From: Archilochus colubris
Taxonomy: Eukaryota; Chordata; Aves; Apodiformes; Trochilidae
Direction of reading: 5' to 3'
Length of the DNA: 64,000 bases
Assembly (NCBI GenBank): GCA_023079485.1
Contig: CM041090.1
Span: 2,585,180 to 2,649,179, forward strand
Made by a program: the position numbers and the translations under genes. Positions 1-13,500 of this stretch are shown here, in pieces. The notes under the pieces are model-generated. The model had not been told where the DNA came from. It worked only from the letters and a program-made list of their open reading frames with translations, and searched no databases. Position 1 is the first letter of the stretch. Every line of letters begins with the position of its first letter.

Positions 1-1912
1 AAATGTGGACAGCTTAAATTAACTTCTTCCTTGCTTTCGTCCCAGGTATCTGAATGAAACAACACTGCAGTCTGTGAGACCACTGCTGATTTGCTCTAAG
101 TCCTAAAATAACAGTTTTGAATTCTCCTGTGGAGTTGCTAAGAGTTCATCTTAAACATGAACAATTCTGCAGTAATAGAAAAAACTGCATGGAAAATTGA
201 AAGAGAACAGAAGGGGTCATTTGTGAAAGTGCAGAGTAGAAAGGGAAATGCAGAACAACTTACTGCATGTGGACAGGGACTATGATTGAGTTTGCTGTAT
301 CATTAAACTAAAATTTATGCTATAAAATACACAAATCTCAAGTTGTTCTATGTATTAAATTATTAAGGTGATGTTACTGCTATCCTTTACAAAAATGATC
401 CTGCTTTCACTAGCAATCTGCCTCCTTTACCTGGTGTTTTTGAGAAGAAGTGTTTCTGTGTGTTGTGGTATTCCATAAACATGGTCAAATCCATGTAAAG
501 AGAAGTCCATGCCTACAGAACTAGGACCTGTGGGAATAACATTAAAAAGAAGACCACAGAGTTCCATTCTCAGGCTTAGCTGAAAGCAACACAGCAGAGC
601 AACCTAACTGAAAAAAAGTATTAAAAAGCAGTTTTAGTAATAAGCTCTTCTATACTTGTTTTCAACTTCACTTTAATTACTACTTAAATACAATAGAGGT
701 AATCTTTTAAACAGATTTTATTGCAGTTATTCTGATTTTGATCTGCTTAAGAAGGTAAAATGAGCCACTTCAACAGAAAAAAACCCCAAAAAACAACACC
801 CATACAATAGTGGGTCACTTCTTTATTCTAGGAAAACTGCTTAAAATTATCTCCTGTTTCTATCCCATTACCTACAAGCCAAGCTTTGCAGCACAGTGGC
901 ACAGTAGTGGATTTTAGAGTCAGTTGCCTGTTTTCTACTGCTCTTCTCTTCAGCCTCAGCCCAGGGAGCAGCATGCACAAGAGTCTCTGCCAGTGATATC
1001 ATCTTGTCACATTACTGAATCCAGAGCAACTTCTGGCTGGTGACCAGAGATCCTGTAGACTGACAAGCAGTGGCTCAGGATCAGAACCTGACCATATGGA
1101 CTTCATTCCTCCAGCAGAGAAACAGAAAAAAACCCCATGATGCTGGGCTAATGGATCAGATTCAGCAAGAACAACAAGGGCAACACCTTCCTGCCCCTCT
1201 GTGTCTTAGCTCTGAAATGAAGAAGTTCCTGTCACTAAAGGGAAGCTCTTCCGTACTTCTTCCTACTGCAGCTGCTGGGTAGTGCTGGTCTGCTGGTAAA
1301 AGTCTGCATGATACTGGTAATGGACAAAACTAAACAACTCAATTAGTGTAGAATACAACTGCACAGACAGTAGATGTCCATAAAATCTGGTAATTAATTT
1401 AAATTGTATTTGATCTACTGACCTACTTGTTTCTATAACCTTATTATCCCTTTAAATTGCTCTGCATTTCCTTTTGTAGCCCACCACTTACTAAGAGTTT
1501 CTTTGGCATAATTGTTAATGCTTAGATATCATGATTTCTGATATGTCATGAGAACAAACTAAAATCAGTGTTATGTGCTGACAGCAAAAAAGAAAAAGAG
1601 AAAAAAAAAGAAAGCATTATAAAGCAGTCAGCCAACACAGATAGGGTTATGCTGTGTCAGAAATGGCACCCAGTGAGCTGATTAAATGGGTCACAGTTAA
1701 TGTGTTCCCTCCTGAACAGAAATTTAATTAACATTTCCAGCACTTTTGTCAAATTTGTTACTCATCAGTGATGTCTGATAGGCAATGCAAAGAACGAGCA
1801 ACCAAGACATTGACAAACATTAAGCAGCTAAACAGAGAGAAAACAGAAATATGAATGACTGCAGATATATACAAAGCAGTAAAGCTGTCTTCAAAGCTAG
1901 ATGGAGACTTAC
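1..1912 (-). other. Intron of GANC, no further feature seen
   Basis: AT-rich unique sequence between the exon ending at 1913 and the next GANC exon, which lies outside the window. I looked on the minus strand for the expected continuation of the beta-sandwich domain and did not find it. Short A-rich tracts occur, for example near 1590-1615. The small open frame near 1070-1282 shows no similarity I recognise. Confidence 0.6.
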
Positions 1913-4900
1913 CATGAGCTTTGATGTCTAAGAATTTGCCAAATTTCTCTTGCCAGAGACCTAGATCCTCTTGTTTCTCCTGTGTATACAGAAATAGCTA
2001 AGCCTAGGGAATACAATTGCTCACACCATGTATTTTTAAAAAAAATACATTTATTCACATGAGATTTGTACCTTGTTAAGTGGGGTTTTTTGCCAAGTAT
2101 TGCTAACATAAACAAATGCAAAAAACAATTCAGATACTGCTGCAGGAATTTACACTGAAGAACTGATGTGCTAGTGGAGCAATACCTGAGGTCTTGAATA
2201 GAATCACAGAATGACAGAATACCCCTGGTTGGAAGGGACCTAAAAAGATGATGTGCCCCAAACTTTTGTGGGAAAGGGAGACCAGATGATTTAAAAAACA
2301 TTGTTTTTCTGGATGTTGAACATGATTATGAAATGCAAAGATTGCATGGATGTAACCAAAGAGGAAAACCTATACAGCCAGAAACCAACTCACTCCCCTA
2401 AACAGTAAGGCTCAGACAACAACAAAACCACAACTTTCTAGAATCTCCAGAGTTTTGCCTGTAACTGACACGTTTCACTATCCTAGAATTTCCACTTTTC
2501 CCAGTCTTTCCTGGATTTCTCTTTGACATTCATCCCAGAAGCAGCAGACGTGGCCTCTTGCAGCTGTGTGAAGCTGCCAGGGCAGGCACAAGAGTTCAGA
2601 CACAAGTATGCTGAGGGCAGCATAACTCCTGCCATTTAAAACACCATGGTGGAGTAAGCAGCCATCTGCTACAGGAGGCTAAAATTATATCACAGACATA
2701 ACTCAGCCTCCTGAGAAAACTGGAATGTGCCTTTATGCACTGCCAAGACCTTGATTTTTTTTTTTCAGAGTGAATCTTACTGCTGGATTAAGCATGAATG
2801 TATGTGAAGCATGTTTTTGGACTTCTATAAAATAGGTCCTGTTCTTTTGAAATGCTCTTTGCTTTGAACAGGGAGTTTAAAAATGACCATATATCATCAA
2901 AAAACTCCTGTTTGCACAATTACTCCAAATTCAATGAGAACAAAAGAGAAAGAAATTCTTAAAAAAAAAAAAAGCAAAGCTAGATCTATCTGACTGATGC
3001 CTTCTACAGCCCTGGTAAAACACATAAACCTTTATTCAACTATGAATTTGGAAAATACCTCAATATGAAATACGAGATCCTTTTTGAACTTCACTTGAAA
3101 GTGGCTAACTATGTTTTTAAACATAATACCAAAGAAATGAAGATGCAATTCTAATTAACCAATTTTTTTCTTTACAAAATATTCATGCTGGAATTGCAAT
3201 AAGCATGTGATACCTTAGAAGAATCACTTGGTGCCTCCTCCTTGTTTTCTGCTGTAGATTTTCTATTGAAAACAAACACAAACACAAAAAAATCAGTGTA
3301 AGAATTTCAAACATTAAATTCATATTTCATTATGCATTTCCTTATACAGTGTGTAAAAATTCTGAATTTCAATTCTGAAAATTGGTGTCACAGTTGAGAG
3401 CTGTAGCTGGCAAACCATTTTAATATGCAATGTTTTAAAACAATCTTTAATCCATATTTGAGGTGTGTTAACTTCTTGGCCTTTCATACTTATTTCTATC
3501 TGCATCAGTGTTTTGGGCATTATTTGACCCAAAGATCTTAATTTCTTTGTTAGTTTCTGTTAAGTGCTCTCTGTTAATTACAATTTCTTGAAATAATGCT
3601 AAGAGAGATGCTTGCTATTCTTAAGTCATGACATGCCCTGCACTTCCAGTACTTTTCAATGGGACTGACCTGTAAAATCCTGCAGTTGTATTTCATACTG
3701 TAATTTGAACAAAAGTTACTTCAAGAGCTCATATGGTGAATAAACCTTACCTAAAGAGTAGATTGAGTTGTAAAAGGAGACAAAACTCATAACCTCAACA
3801 TACTATCATCACTTATTGCCAAGAAACACAGGGGGATACTTCAGTGTTTTTAAGAACTGGCCATTAAATAAGGTCAGCAATTTGCACAGGGCTGCTGCAA
3901 GGGATTAAACCACTCTGCAGTTAATTGATCTAGATTTTCTTTGTTAAAACTTCACTGTTGTACTTACTGGTACGAAGTAAAAGAGGAAACACATTTCAAT
4001 GTGTAAGAGCTTCTATCACAGTAACTGCAATTACATAGAATTGTTTATCTTCAGTACATACTACAACTAGACAGATAGATACTGTACCTATCACTGGGAG
4101 GTGGTTGTAGGTGCTCAAAATATAGCAACCCATTGGAATTAATGCTCAGAACAATCTCATCCTTGGACTGTAGCTCAACCTGGAAGGGATTTGCAGTGAT
4201 CTGAAGTTTGTAGTCCTCATTAACACTTGACAGCACCAAAATACCTGCCTCCTTCTGTGATACAGAGAGCCTGGCAAATGGAAAGCAACAACAGCTTTGT
4301 ACCAATCATCAGCATGTGAAATTCACTGTAATTAAATAACAATTTGAAACAGAAGATAAGCTGAAACTATCCACATACATTATAAAAATCTCAAGGATGA
4401 TGTAGATGCAAAGAGCCTGAGAAATGCATGGAGTTTGCACTCCTTTCACCTTAACAAATAAAAATGATGCTGTAAGCTGTTTTCTGACTGGGTGAAACAG
4501 CCTTAAGTTTCTTATCTACATGACAAATGTCCTATGTATTTAACAAGAATTTTTGAAAGTAAGTTAACCCCCAGATTTTCTATTTTCACTTCCTCTAACA
4601 ATTTTGTATTGATTAGAGAGGTAACTACAGTGTCATGCAAATGAGGGAGAAGGGAAAACATCCCAGGAAATGAAGCTGTGGAAGTTACTAAGGTGCTAAA
4701 TCATCTTCCCATCACTTACCTCTGGGTGGCAGGTTCCTTTATAAGAACATCAGGAACTTTGTATCTTGGTCTGAGAGGAGCTGCCTCATCAATTTTAAGC
4801 CTGAAAATATTGCCTTCAATTTCAAAAATTTCTACTTGTAGAAGAACCTGGGAGCAAACAACAGATAAACTGGCAATGATACAAAAAGATCAACTTACTT

Positions 4901-7900
4901 TTCAATTCAACATCACCAGACACTTAATATCTGAAAAAAATTCCACAAAATCCAGATCTGCTTTCTGATTTAATGTTCTTAAGCATTGCTGAACAACAAT
5001 CATCCCATCTGAATTTTCACCAACTAACTTTAGTTCTCCTCTTTGAAGAGGCAACTCCTTTTAAGTAGACTATCTTAAAATCTCTCATGTCTAGCATTTT
5101 CCAGCTCTCCCCACAAGCAACATGGAATCTGCTAATCTAGCCTTGAAGTTTAGAAAGTTTCACTCCAGTGCTGTTAGATTAAGAGTGAGATGCTACTGAG
5201 ATGTGGGCTTTTTGCAAAAATAATCAGTGCTCTGTGTTCACTGGTATTGACAGTGGTGCTGACACTCATGAACTGTGTCAGAAAGACACTAAAGGAAATG
5301 CAGAATATTGCCCTATCCACTGTCACTTGCTATTCCCAGTTCAGGCCACTGGGAAATCACTGCATTCTGGCTCATATAAAATGACTCATTTTTGTTCCAC
5401 GGAGGATCCATACACCACAAGTCCAATTCTTATTTCTGGTTTTTGTTTTTTTTGGTTTTTTTTTCCCTTGCTTAATCTCTTCTTCAGGGAGACATAAAAC
5501 AGGCTGAAGAATTTTGGCCTGATAACTTTTCTTTCTACCTGGAAGTTAAGCTCTGCTCTCTCCAAATGGATGGAAGAAAGAATCAGCCACAATACTAGAG
5601 GGAGAGTAGGCAAGATAGAAGAGATATACCTGGGATTCTAGATGAGATATTTCACATTATGCCATCTTTGTATAACCCCCCAAACAGTCTTGCATGCCAC
5701 AGAGCCTTCAGTCTTTCATTTACTTTAAAATCTAGGCACAATATAGGCTCTTTTTGCTATGCTGACTGCAAAGAAGGTCAGGATTAGATAAAGAGACAGA
5801 AAATACATTTATGCAGGGTATCTACATAGCGTGATGCTTAGGGCATGGAAGAGAGCTGTAGTTCCAAACTCCCATAATTTCAGGATGGGTTAGGTTGCCT
5901 AACTGCTGTGCTGTTAAGGTAAAGAAACAGAAGACACCCCTCTTCCTCTGTCTTGTTAAATGTGAAGTATTCTTTTCCCCCCAAAATGCCTTTGAACAAA
6001 CATAGGATTACAAAGGTATGATGAGGAGGTGCTGGAACATAGGAGTCCTGTTATTCCATTACAGAAAAAGAATTTATTATTTGAGAACAAAGGAGAAAAC
6101 TTTGAATTAAAAACTTTTATTTTTTAAAAGTAAAAATAGTACTATTCATATTTTTCATAAAGCTGTTAAAGTTGGAGGGTTTTTTAAAGTTCTTTAAAAT
6201 ATCTGTTCTCCTTGTACAGTTTCAAGTAAATACTGACCAGTAAGGACATCTTCAGACTGATACTTTGCATCATGTCTTAAATATTTATCACTGAAGTGTC
6301 TCAAAACTCACAAATACTATGAGACTCATTGGTAATATTCACTGTTCTCTCTGTAAGCACCTTCTCATGCTAGGTGGGATCTCACCTGATTTTCCTCATG
6401 AATAATTTGGAATTTGACATTCTCATCACTTAGTGTGACTGAATCCAACAACGCTCGATACAATGACTTTCCAGGATGTAGAAGTTTCTGACGCCTGTCA
6501 AAACAGAAAACTATTTTTGGTTTCCCTAAATGGTATGGCTTATATCACACCAAAGGTCATAATATTCTTAGAAATGCTTAATAAATAATTTTGTTTTGAA
6601 TGTTTAAAAAAATACAATTATTATCAGTGCTTCTAGTCAAGGGGAAAAATAAGGAATATAATTCTGAGCACACATACACGTTTATGACTGAGATGTTAAA
6701 GAGGTATCTGGTCTCCCATCACCACCCTGTGGGGTTTTTTTAAACAACAACTGTCTTAATTCAAGTGTCCAACTAAGTTCTCAGTTGTCCAGTTACATTC
6801 ATCTTCTTTCTGTGACTCTGGAAATTTCAGCTCTGGTTTTTATCTTCTGTCATGTACCCCTGCTTGGTCTGCAGCCCCGCAGTGATCAGCTTCTACATCC
6901 CATAGTGATGAAGCAGTGTGTTTGTAATTTGTAACCTCCTGAATATGCACCAAGGAAACTGTTTTTCAAGAAGCCTGCTGACTAAGGAGTCTTGACTACA
7001 TCTTTTGGCCCTGATGAAATTTTTAGGACAGAGACCCTGAAGGAGAGGCTCTTTCAACAGTTAGTAGAATGCTCCTTGAAGAGTGAAGGTTTATGAACTA
7101 TTTGAAGATAAGTGTCTCTTGTAGGCTATCCCAAAGGGAAGTTTCTTCATTATCAAACTGACTTTTATTGCCTTGCAAACAGATATTGCACAAATGCAAG
7201 CAATCAGATAAAGGATGTCTTTTAAAAGCAGAGCAGAGGCACAATCATATGCTCACCAATGTGTGGCAACCTTCTGCTGAGAAATTAGATGTATTAAGTT
7301 AAAAAGATGGCAAGCTAGAAAGTGCTGGTGTGAAAAGAGGAATGAGTCCTGCTCTTTGTGGCAGAATGTTATTTGAGGTATTCCTTTCCTCCAGAACAGA
7401 AATTAATATATGAGAAACTGGAACTGAGTAGTACATCTGTGGCTAACTGGTGTAACACTGGGCAATCAGTCCTTTCACTCAGGCAGCACAGGATAGAAGA
7501 CAATGAAGGATGGGAGAAAAGGAATGGGGAAGTGGTATCCTAGAAACTGGATGAGAAGGATCACTTAGCTTAAGGTTAGCTTTAAGAGAATAATGAGCTA
7601 AAATTTAGCTTTGATAGTGAATTCTAGCCAAGGCACTTGTTCAAGCAGGACTGTAATCCTGTATGCTATTTATTGTCCCAGACTAATGGCTTCTATTGAG
7701 AATTCTCTTGATTTGAACTACACATGTTCAAGAAATATCCACATCAAGGGAACAACCTGAGTGTACCTACAGTTAAAATACTGCTGGGGCTTTGTCAGGT
7801 GAGAGGTCTGACTCTTTTGACTTTTAACTGAAGAGGTTCTGGATGTAAAGATTCTACCTTTTAAAATATGATGGTTATTGCTTGCTGACAGGTGACTGAA

Positions 7901-9389
7901 ACGCTCACTTTGAAAGACAAATTCTGAAAGTAGCAAACCTGCTGTTATTAAAAAACAGTGTAACCACTTCCTGTATCTTTAAAAAATACTAGTTTGAAAA
8001 AAAGAAACAAAACACTACAATTCTCCTCTTTACCTGTAAAAAGCAATCTGGTTGCATTCCTTAAAGGTAGTTTTCTCCACAGCCTCATCTTGGACACTAA
8101 AAAGATCAGATAAAGAAAATGTTAAAATGTGTTGAGGTAACATTTAGATCTATTATATAACAGCACATTTTTGGCTTGCCTTAAAAAATAGACTGCCAGT
8201 AGTATCTATTATTAAAAATACTCTGCAGATGTTGAGTTCAGACACACAGGGGAGAACGTAAGATGGTACTGGCAAAGAGCTGATGCTTACAAAATACTTC
8301 TTTATTATTTACATGCAAGATAGAGAATGCAGATGGCAGTTAGGAAGACTCAGTCACGATCACCATGAACTGAAAAGCCAGCAGGTCCAAGGAAGTGATT
8401 CTGCCCCTGTGCTCAGCTCTGGTGAGGCCACACCTCGAGTACTGTGTCCAGTTCTGGGCCCCTCAGTTCAGGAAGGATATCGAGGTCCTGGAGCAGGTCC
8501 AAAGGAGGGCAACCAGGCTGGTGAAGGGACTCGAGCACAGATCCTATGAGGAGAGGCTGAGAGAGCTGGGGGTGTTCAGCCTGGAGAAGAGGAGGCTCAG
8601 GGGAGACCTCATCACTCTCTCCAACTCCGTGAAAGGAGGTTGGAGCCAGGGGGGGGTTGGGCTCTTTTCCCAGGCAACTCTCAGCAAGACAAGAGGGCAG
8701 GGTCTCAAGTTGTGCCAGAGTTTAGGTTGGATATTAGAAAGAATTTCTTTATGGAGAGAGTGATCAGGCATTGGAATGGGCTGCCCAGGGAAGTAGTGGA
8801 TTCTCCGTGTCTGGAGATATTTCAAGAGACTGGATGTGGCACTCAGTGCCATGGGCTGGGAACCGCAACGGTGGTTCAAGGGTTGGACTTGATGATCTTT
8901 GAGGTCCCTTCCAACCCAGCCAATTCTATGATTCTATGATGCTATGATTCTAAATACTGACAGACCTCACACTAACCAGATATTTCCCATATTTAGGTAA
9001 TGCAACCCTTCCCATTTTTACCTGAAGATATCCCTGCGCTTTCGGGCTTTCGCACCAGGTCTGTGGGACCCTTCTGAGGTATTTCACACCCTGCAACCTC
9101 CCCGCTTTCCAGAGGTGCCGCCTCGGCCGAACCAACCCGCGCGTTGTGACACCCGTTCCCTGTCCCCTCCGCGGCCAGGTGCGCAGGAAGGCTCTGCCCG
9201 GACACGGGCGGTGGGGACGGTACCGCCACGGTTCCCCCCCGCCCCCGGCCGGCTCCGGACCCCTCCTGGGGCCGGGCCCGCACCCCGCCGCTCCCCGGGG
9301 GAAGCTGTGAAGTCGCCCTGGGCACATCGGGAGCGAGACGCCGCGGCGGGGCAGCATTACCTGATTTCCCCTGTCGGGACCGCTTCCAT
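1913..9389 (-). CDS. GANC: Neutral alpha-glucosidase C, 5' part (seven N-terminal coding exons)
   Basis: GANC is a glycoside hydrolase family 31 enzyme that releases glucose from alpha-linked glucosides and is a paralogue of the glucosidase II catalytic subunit. Exons on the minus strand: 9361-9389, 8034-8096, 6386-6494, 4720-4847, 4088-4270, 3214-3262 and 1913-1979. All have AG acceptors and GT donors and join in frame (628 nt, about 209 residues). Recognisable stretches are [18 protein letters not shown] at the start, [36 protein letters not shown] and [13 protein letters not shown], all close to human GANC as I remember it. The start is the ATG at 9389-9387 in a good context (CCGCCATGG). 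This is the N-terminal beta-sandwich region. The GH31 catalytic barrel and its acidic residues lie beyond the left edge; I found no further exon in 1-1912. The gene is divergent from TMEM87A and shares its CpG island. Confidence 0.93.
2198..2262 (-). repeat. CR1 LINE 3'-end remnant
   Basis: A short stretch reading as the reverse complement of the CR1 3' end: two degenerate AGAATCACAGAATGACAG-type units followed by GGTTGGAAGGGACCT. It lies in the GANC intron between the exons at 1913-1979 and 3214-3262. It is only about 65 bp and diverged, so it is an old, heavily 5'-truncated copy. Confidence 0.8.
8373..8953 (+). repeat. CR1 LINE, 5'-truncated, in GANC intron 1
   Basis: About 580 bp of CR1 3' end: the reverse-transcriptase C-terminal coding part (residues such as [18 protein letters not shown] and [18 protein letters not shown] are readable near 8410-8545), then the 3' UTR GAGGTCCCTTCCAACC and the terminal ATTCTATG repeats. 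The frame is broken after about 8660, so it encodes nothing functional. It lies antisense to GANC and ends just upstream of the CpG island. CR1 elements are the main LINE family of birds and normally insert 5'-truncated without target duplications. Confidence 0.95.
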
Positions 9390-10550
9390 GGCGGGGCTGT
9401 CCCGAAGGGGTGAGCGCCCACCGGCGGCTGCCCAGAGGGAAGGGAGGCAGCAGGGGAGCGCTCCTCCCGTTAACGGCCTCGCCTCGCTCGGTACCGGAGG
9501 CCCCCGGCGAGACGCTCCGTCTCTTGACCCAGCCGGAGAACCCCGATCGCGGCCGGGCTGGCGACTGGAGCCCGGGCGCCCTGGCAGCTCAGACCCAGCC
9601 GGGTTGCGGCTCCGCCTCCCGCGTCCTTCCCGCCGGCCCACGGCAGCCGCGTCCCCCGCGGGGAGCGGAAGGGGCGTGCCCAGCGCAGCGGCGGCCTCCG
9701 TGCGGTGGGATGGCGGCGGTGGCGGCGCCGTGTTCCGCAGGGTGTCGGTGGTCTGGGGCCGTCCTGCTGCGGCTGCTGACCCTGCTGCTGCTGGCGGGCG
9801 CGGTGGGCGCCGGGCAGCGTTCCAAATGGCGGCTGCCGGTGCTTACGGTGAGTGCGAGGAGAGCGCCCGGCGACGCCGCGCTGGAGGCTGTCGGCCCCGC
9901 AGCCGCCGGGCCAGCCGACTGTGGCGGCAGTCGGAGCGTAGGGGTCCGTGGCGGGGGTAGGGAGGCCGCCGCCGCTCTTCTCGGCTCCTTGAGGGAGGGG
10001 TACGGGGGAGAGGGCCGCGAGTTCCGCGGGAGCGCTGCGGCCTCTCCTGCTCGCCGCTTTGCGGTCTCACCGGGGGCGTCCCCTCTCGGGCCGCTCCTGT
10101 GTGGGGCCCGAACGCACCCGGGGTTTGTGCGAGGGCGCGGGGCCCGAGGCTGGAGCCGCGTTTGCGGATCGGCTGTAGCTGCGGGGGAGAGAGGGCTTCT
10201 GCGGGAAGCGGTGTCGGTGAGCGTCGGGGTTCGGTCTGTGAGAAGGGAGGGAGGGAGGGAAGCCGCCTGCCTTCCCGGGGCCCGGTCTCGGTGGGGCCTG
10301 TACGGGCAGAGGGCGCCTCGATCCCCCCTGGGTGTGGGCTGGCGGCCCCCGCGCTGTGTCCTGGCGTCGGGAAGCCGGGCAGCTCTCTCGGTGGTAAACC
10401 GGAGACCCGAGGTCTCTGGGGAGGTGAAGGGATGGATACCCCGTGTTGCTGTCGCACCGTGCGAGTTCGGCGTTGTGTGGAAAAGAAGCTGTTTCTGCCT
10501 CCCGTTAAACTTGCCTTTGCCCGACTCGGGAAGAGAGTGATGTACATGTT
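9040..10550. promoter_or_regulatory. CpG island with bidirectional GANC/TMEM87A promoter
   Basis: A sharp change to GC-rich, CpG-dense sequence beginning near 9040 and fading near 10550. It contains the start codon of GANC (9389, minus) and of TMEM87A (9710, plus), only 320 bp apart and pointing away from each other. I see no convincing TATA box between them, as is usual for CpG-island promoters of housekeeping genes. Long open frames on both strands here result from the lack of AT-rich stop codons and are not genes. Confidence 0.85.
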
Positions 10551-13500
10551 CCGTGAGTCGTTTGAGCTTCTTGAAGTTAATTAAAGGATCACGTTCCTGT
10601 TGATTTCTTGGTTAATTTTTTTTTTGTCCGAAAATAGTTCAGACCCTCTCATCAGCAAAATAATGCTAATAATTTCAACAAATAGGGATTAAATTGATGC
10701 AGTTTTGCAGAACAAAAATATCTCACCTATTCCAAGCCATCTTTAAGAGTGGGCTGAAGGGGTGGTGAGGCATGACTGGAAAATCCAGTAAGGCTGGCTC
10801 CTGCTCTGACATTCACTTTCATTGCCGTATTGACATAAAACTCTGAGCAGAAGGTTATGTTTGCCTTAGCTCAGTGACATTAAGACAATTAATACCTCTT
10901 CCTTTTCTGTGCCTTTGCAGGGGAAGAAGTTTAACTTTGGGAAGATTCTCTTCAGCAACACCACCATTTTCCTGAGATGTAAGTGGTTAAAAGGGATTAA
11001 CCTGCTCTGTGCTGTTTGGCAGCCCCTCTGCTTTAACATTTAGGACTCAAAACACTGTGAAGTGTTTAACTGCACTGGTTGCAGTGACAACTAATCTAGC
11101 ACTGGATGAAAGCCATAGCTCTGATATGATTGGGTGTTTTAACAATCTTGAAGCTTCCCAATTGTAATCTGTTAATCCAGGAGCAGGAATGAATGGTTCT
11201 ATTCAGGCCTTCAGTGGAGAGTGCAAGATGGGCAGTGGGAACACCTCTATTTCAAATAGAGGGTAATCAGGTGTGGGATGTGCTGAGCCCTGCGGTGGCC
11301 ATGTGCCTTCCCTATTTGACATCTGGTAAATCCCTCTGTCCATGAGATCTTGCACCAGCTGTAACAGGGACTATCTGTATTGCAAGATGCCAGTTAGAGG
11401 CAATATTTTTAAGGCCCTGTTCCCTTTTTAGCTGGGTGCTTCTAGGACTGGAATAGGATTGTTGTTGCACACTGTCAGAGCTCTCCTAAGAGCTGTTTTC
11501 TTCTGGGTACAGTGTGTGAGTGTGCTACACAGTAAACATGTCTGCAGCCTCCCTGTTTGTTCATTGTGTTAATTGCTCTTTATTCTTCTGGCCATAGCTA
11601 CCTGTTATGTAGGTTATTGGAGGTAAAGGAGAGTGTCTGTGAAATATTCTCTTATCTGTGAACGTGAGAACAGCATTTAGGTGGCAACAAGATGATGTAG
11701 GTGACTAATGGAAGTGACTAGCTGCTTGAGAAAGGCTTAAAATCTTCCCAATACATTCTGAGCACTTAAGGGATTGTTTGCACCAGTTTTTGTCACGGTG
11801 AGAAGGGGGAAGCTGTTTGATCTTTAGCTGCTAATTGAGTAGTTACACAGGTACAGTGCTGGTGAATGCCTTTCTATACTTGTCCAACAAGGAAATTACT
11901 TTTATTTTAGAGAGAATCAGTGGGATCTGTGCCTTAGTCACTTCAAGACTGAGTTGCTGCAGATTATGCTCTTTTTAACAGGAGCATCATGAGGATTAGC
12001 TGATGCCTCTTGATGACATTGTATAAAACTGCTCTATTCTGTTTACTACCAACATTATTGTTTTTCAGGTTTTATTTCAGATACCTGCCCTTTTTCAGAT
12101 GGTGTTTCAAAGGCTTTAATTTTTCTTCAAGTGCCTCCATTAATACCACATGAATCTGAGACAGGAGGCTAGTATTAAAACAGCTACTGGTAACATCCAT
12201 CATTAAGCCAGGATTAAGGTTTTCCTGCTTGTTAAAATGCTGAGTTTAGTTGCTTGCAGCAGGACAATTGGAAGTGTGCAGCTGCAGGATCAAAATCTAG
12301 GATTCTAATGTTTAGGAGGACGGGGGATGCTAAAAGGGCATTTGGAGCTCTGGTAGGTGTTAGGCTAGAAATAGTATACTTGCACTAATGGGGCATTTCA
12401 CTAAGATGTGGGTCCTTGCAGTGAAGTGTGTGCTAAGGCTGTTCATGAGGTGTACAGCTGAAATAACCAGGAGAAGGAAGGAACTAAGGTACAGGGAAAA
12501 TGAGATTTGTTTGTTTCAAGACAGGCTTGTGGCAGATCTTGGCTGCTGATGTGGACTTCAACTACACTGTTCTGTCCACTTTCAAACAGGCATTAAGCCT
12601 TAAAATTCTTTATGAAGGCACTTGTTTGTTCAGTATGATTAAATGATATACATAAATTTAGATAATAAATCACTGAAAGAGGAAAGAACAAAGGCTAAGA
12701 ACATAATCTTAGTTTCTCAGCCTAGATGACAGTTAAACTGCATCTGATACTGGGAAACTTCAGCTTTACTTACATATTGTTTCTTTTTTTGCCCTTGTTT
12801 GTATGGAAATTGGTCACTCACCCTTCTTGCTGTACATGACTGGTCATGGGTTGTTCATATTTTTGTTTTGGTGAGCACCTGCATCTCGTCTTCCTTTTTT
12901 TATATTTATGGTGTTGTGGGGGTTTTTTTGGTTATTTTTTTGTATGGTCTATTGGTGTCTGATGCTTTCTGTTTCTGACTGGGAAGACTGCCATTGGTGT
13001 TTAGTATTGTCAGTAATTAATTTTTTTTTATCTTCTCCTTTCCTTAACTGCTATTCTAGAAGAAAACATCTGGCTTCCTGTCTAGGATCATGGTACTGTA
13101 AATAAAGTTGATGTTACTGCTGAACATAGAGTTTCAGTAATTTAAACATTTTTAATAGGTAAAAAGGAATTTAAAAGGTATTTTTAAAGCCTCCTGTTTT
13201 TTGATAGGACTTTTTTTGAGATGTTCCTCATTTAATCAGTTTTATCAGAAGATGCTTTGTTTTCTAAGAATTTGGTATCTACTTTTGTCACTGCAGTGCT
13301 TGTGACGCCTCTTAACCTTCTTTGTTGTCTTTTGTACAGCATCTAGAGCTCCGTGGAGAATGTAAAATGGGATTAGTCAGTTAAGACTCCATAGCAGGAG
13401 CTTTTTCATGATTGCATTTTTTACCTGCAGGGTTCTATGTGGAAAAATACATTAAAAGCCCTGTACATGTAAGAATTTTTTTGGTGTCCAGTCTGACATG

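Noticed and set aside
9115..10540. Several long open frames on both strands (up to 376 codons)
   Set aside because: They lie in the CpG island, overlap each other in all phases and have arginine-, proline- and glycine-rich composition. The real coding parts are only 9361-9389 (minus) and 9710-9847 (plus).
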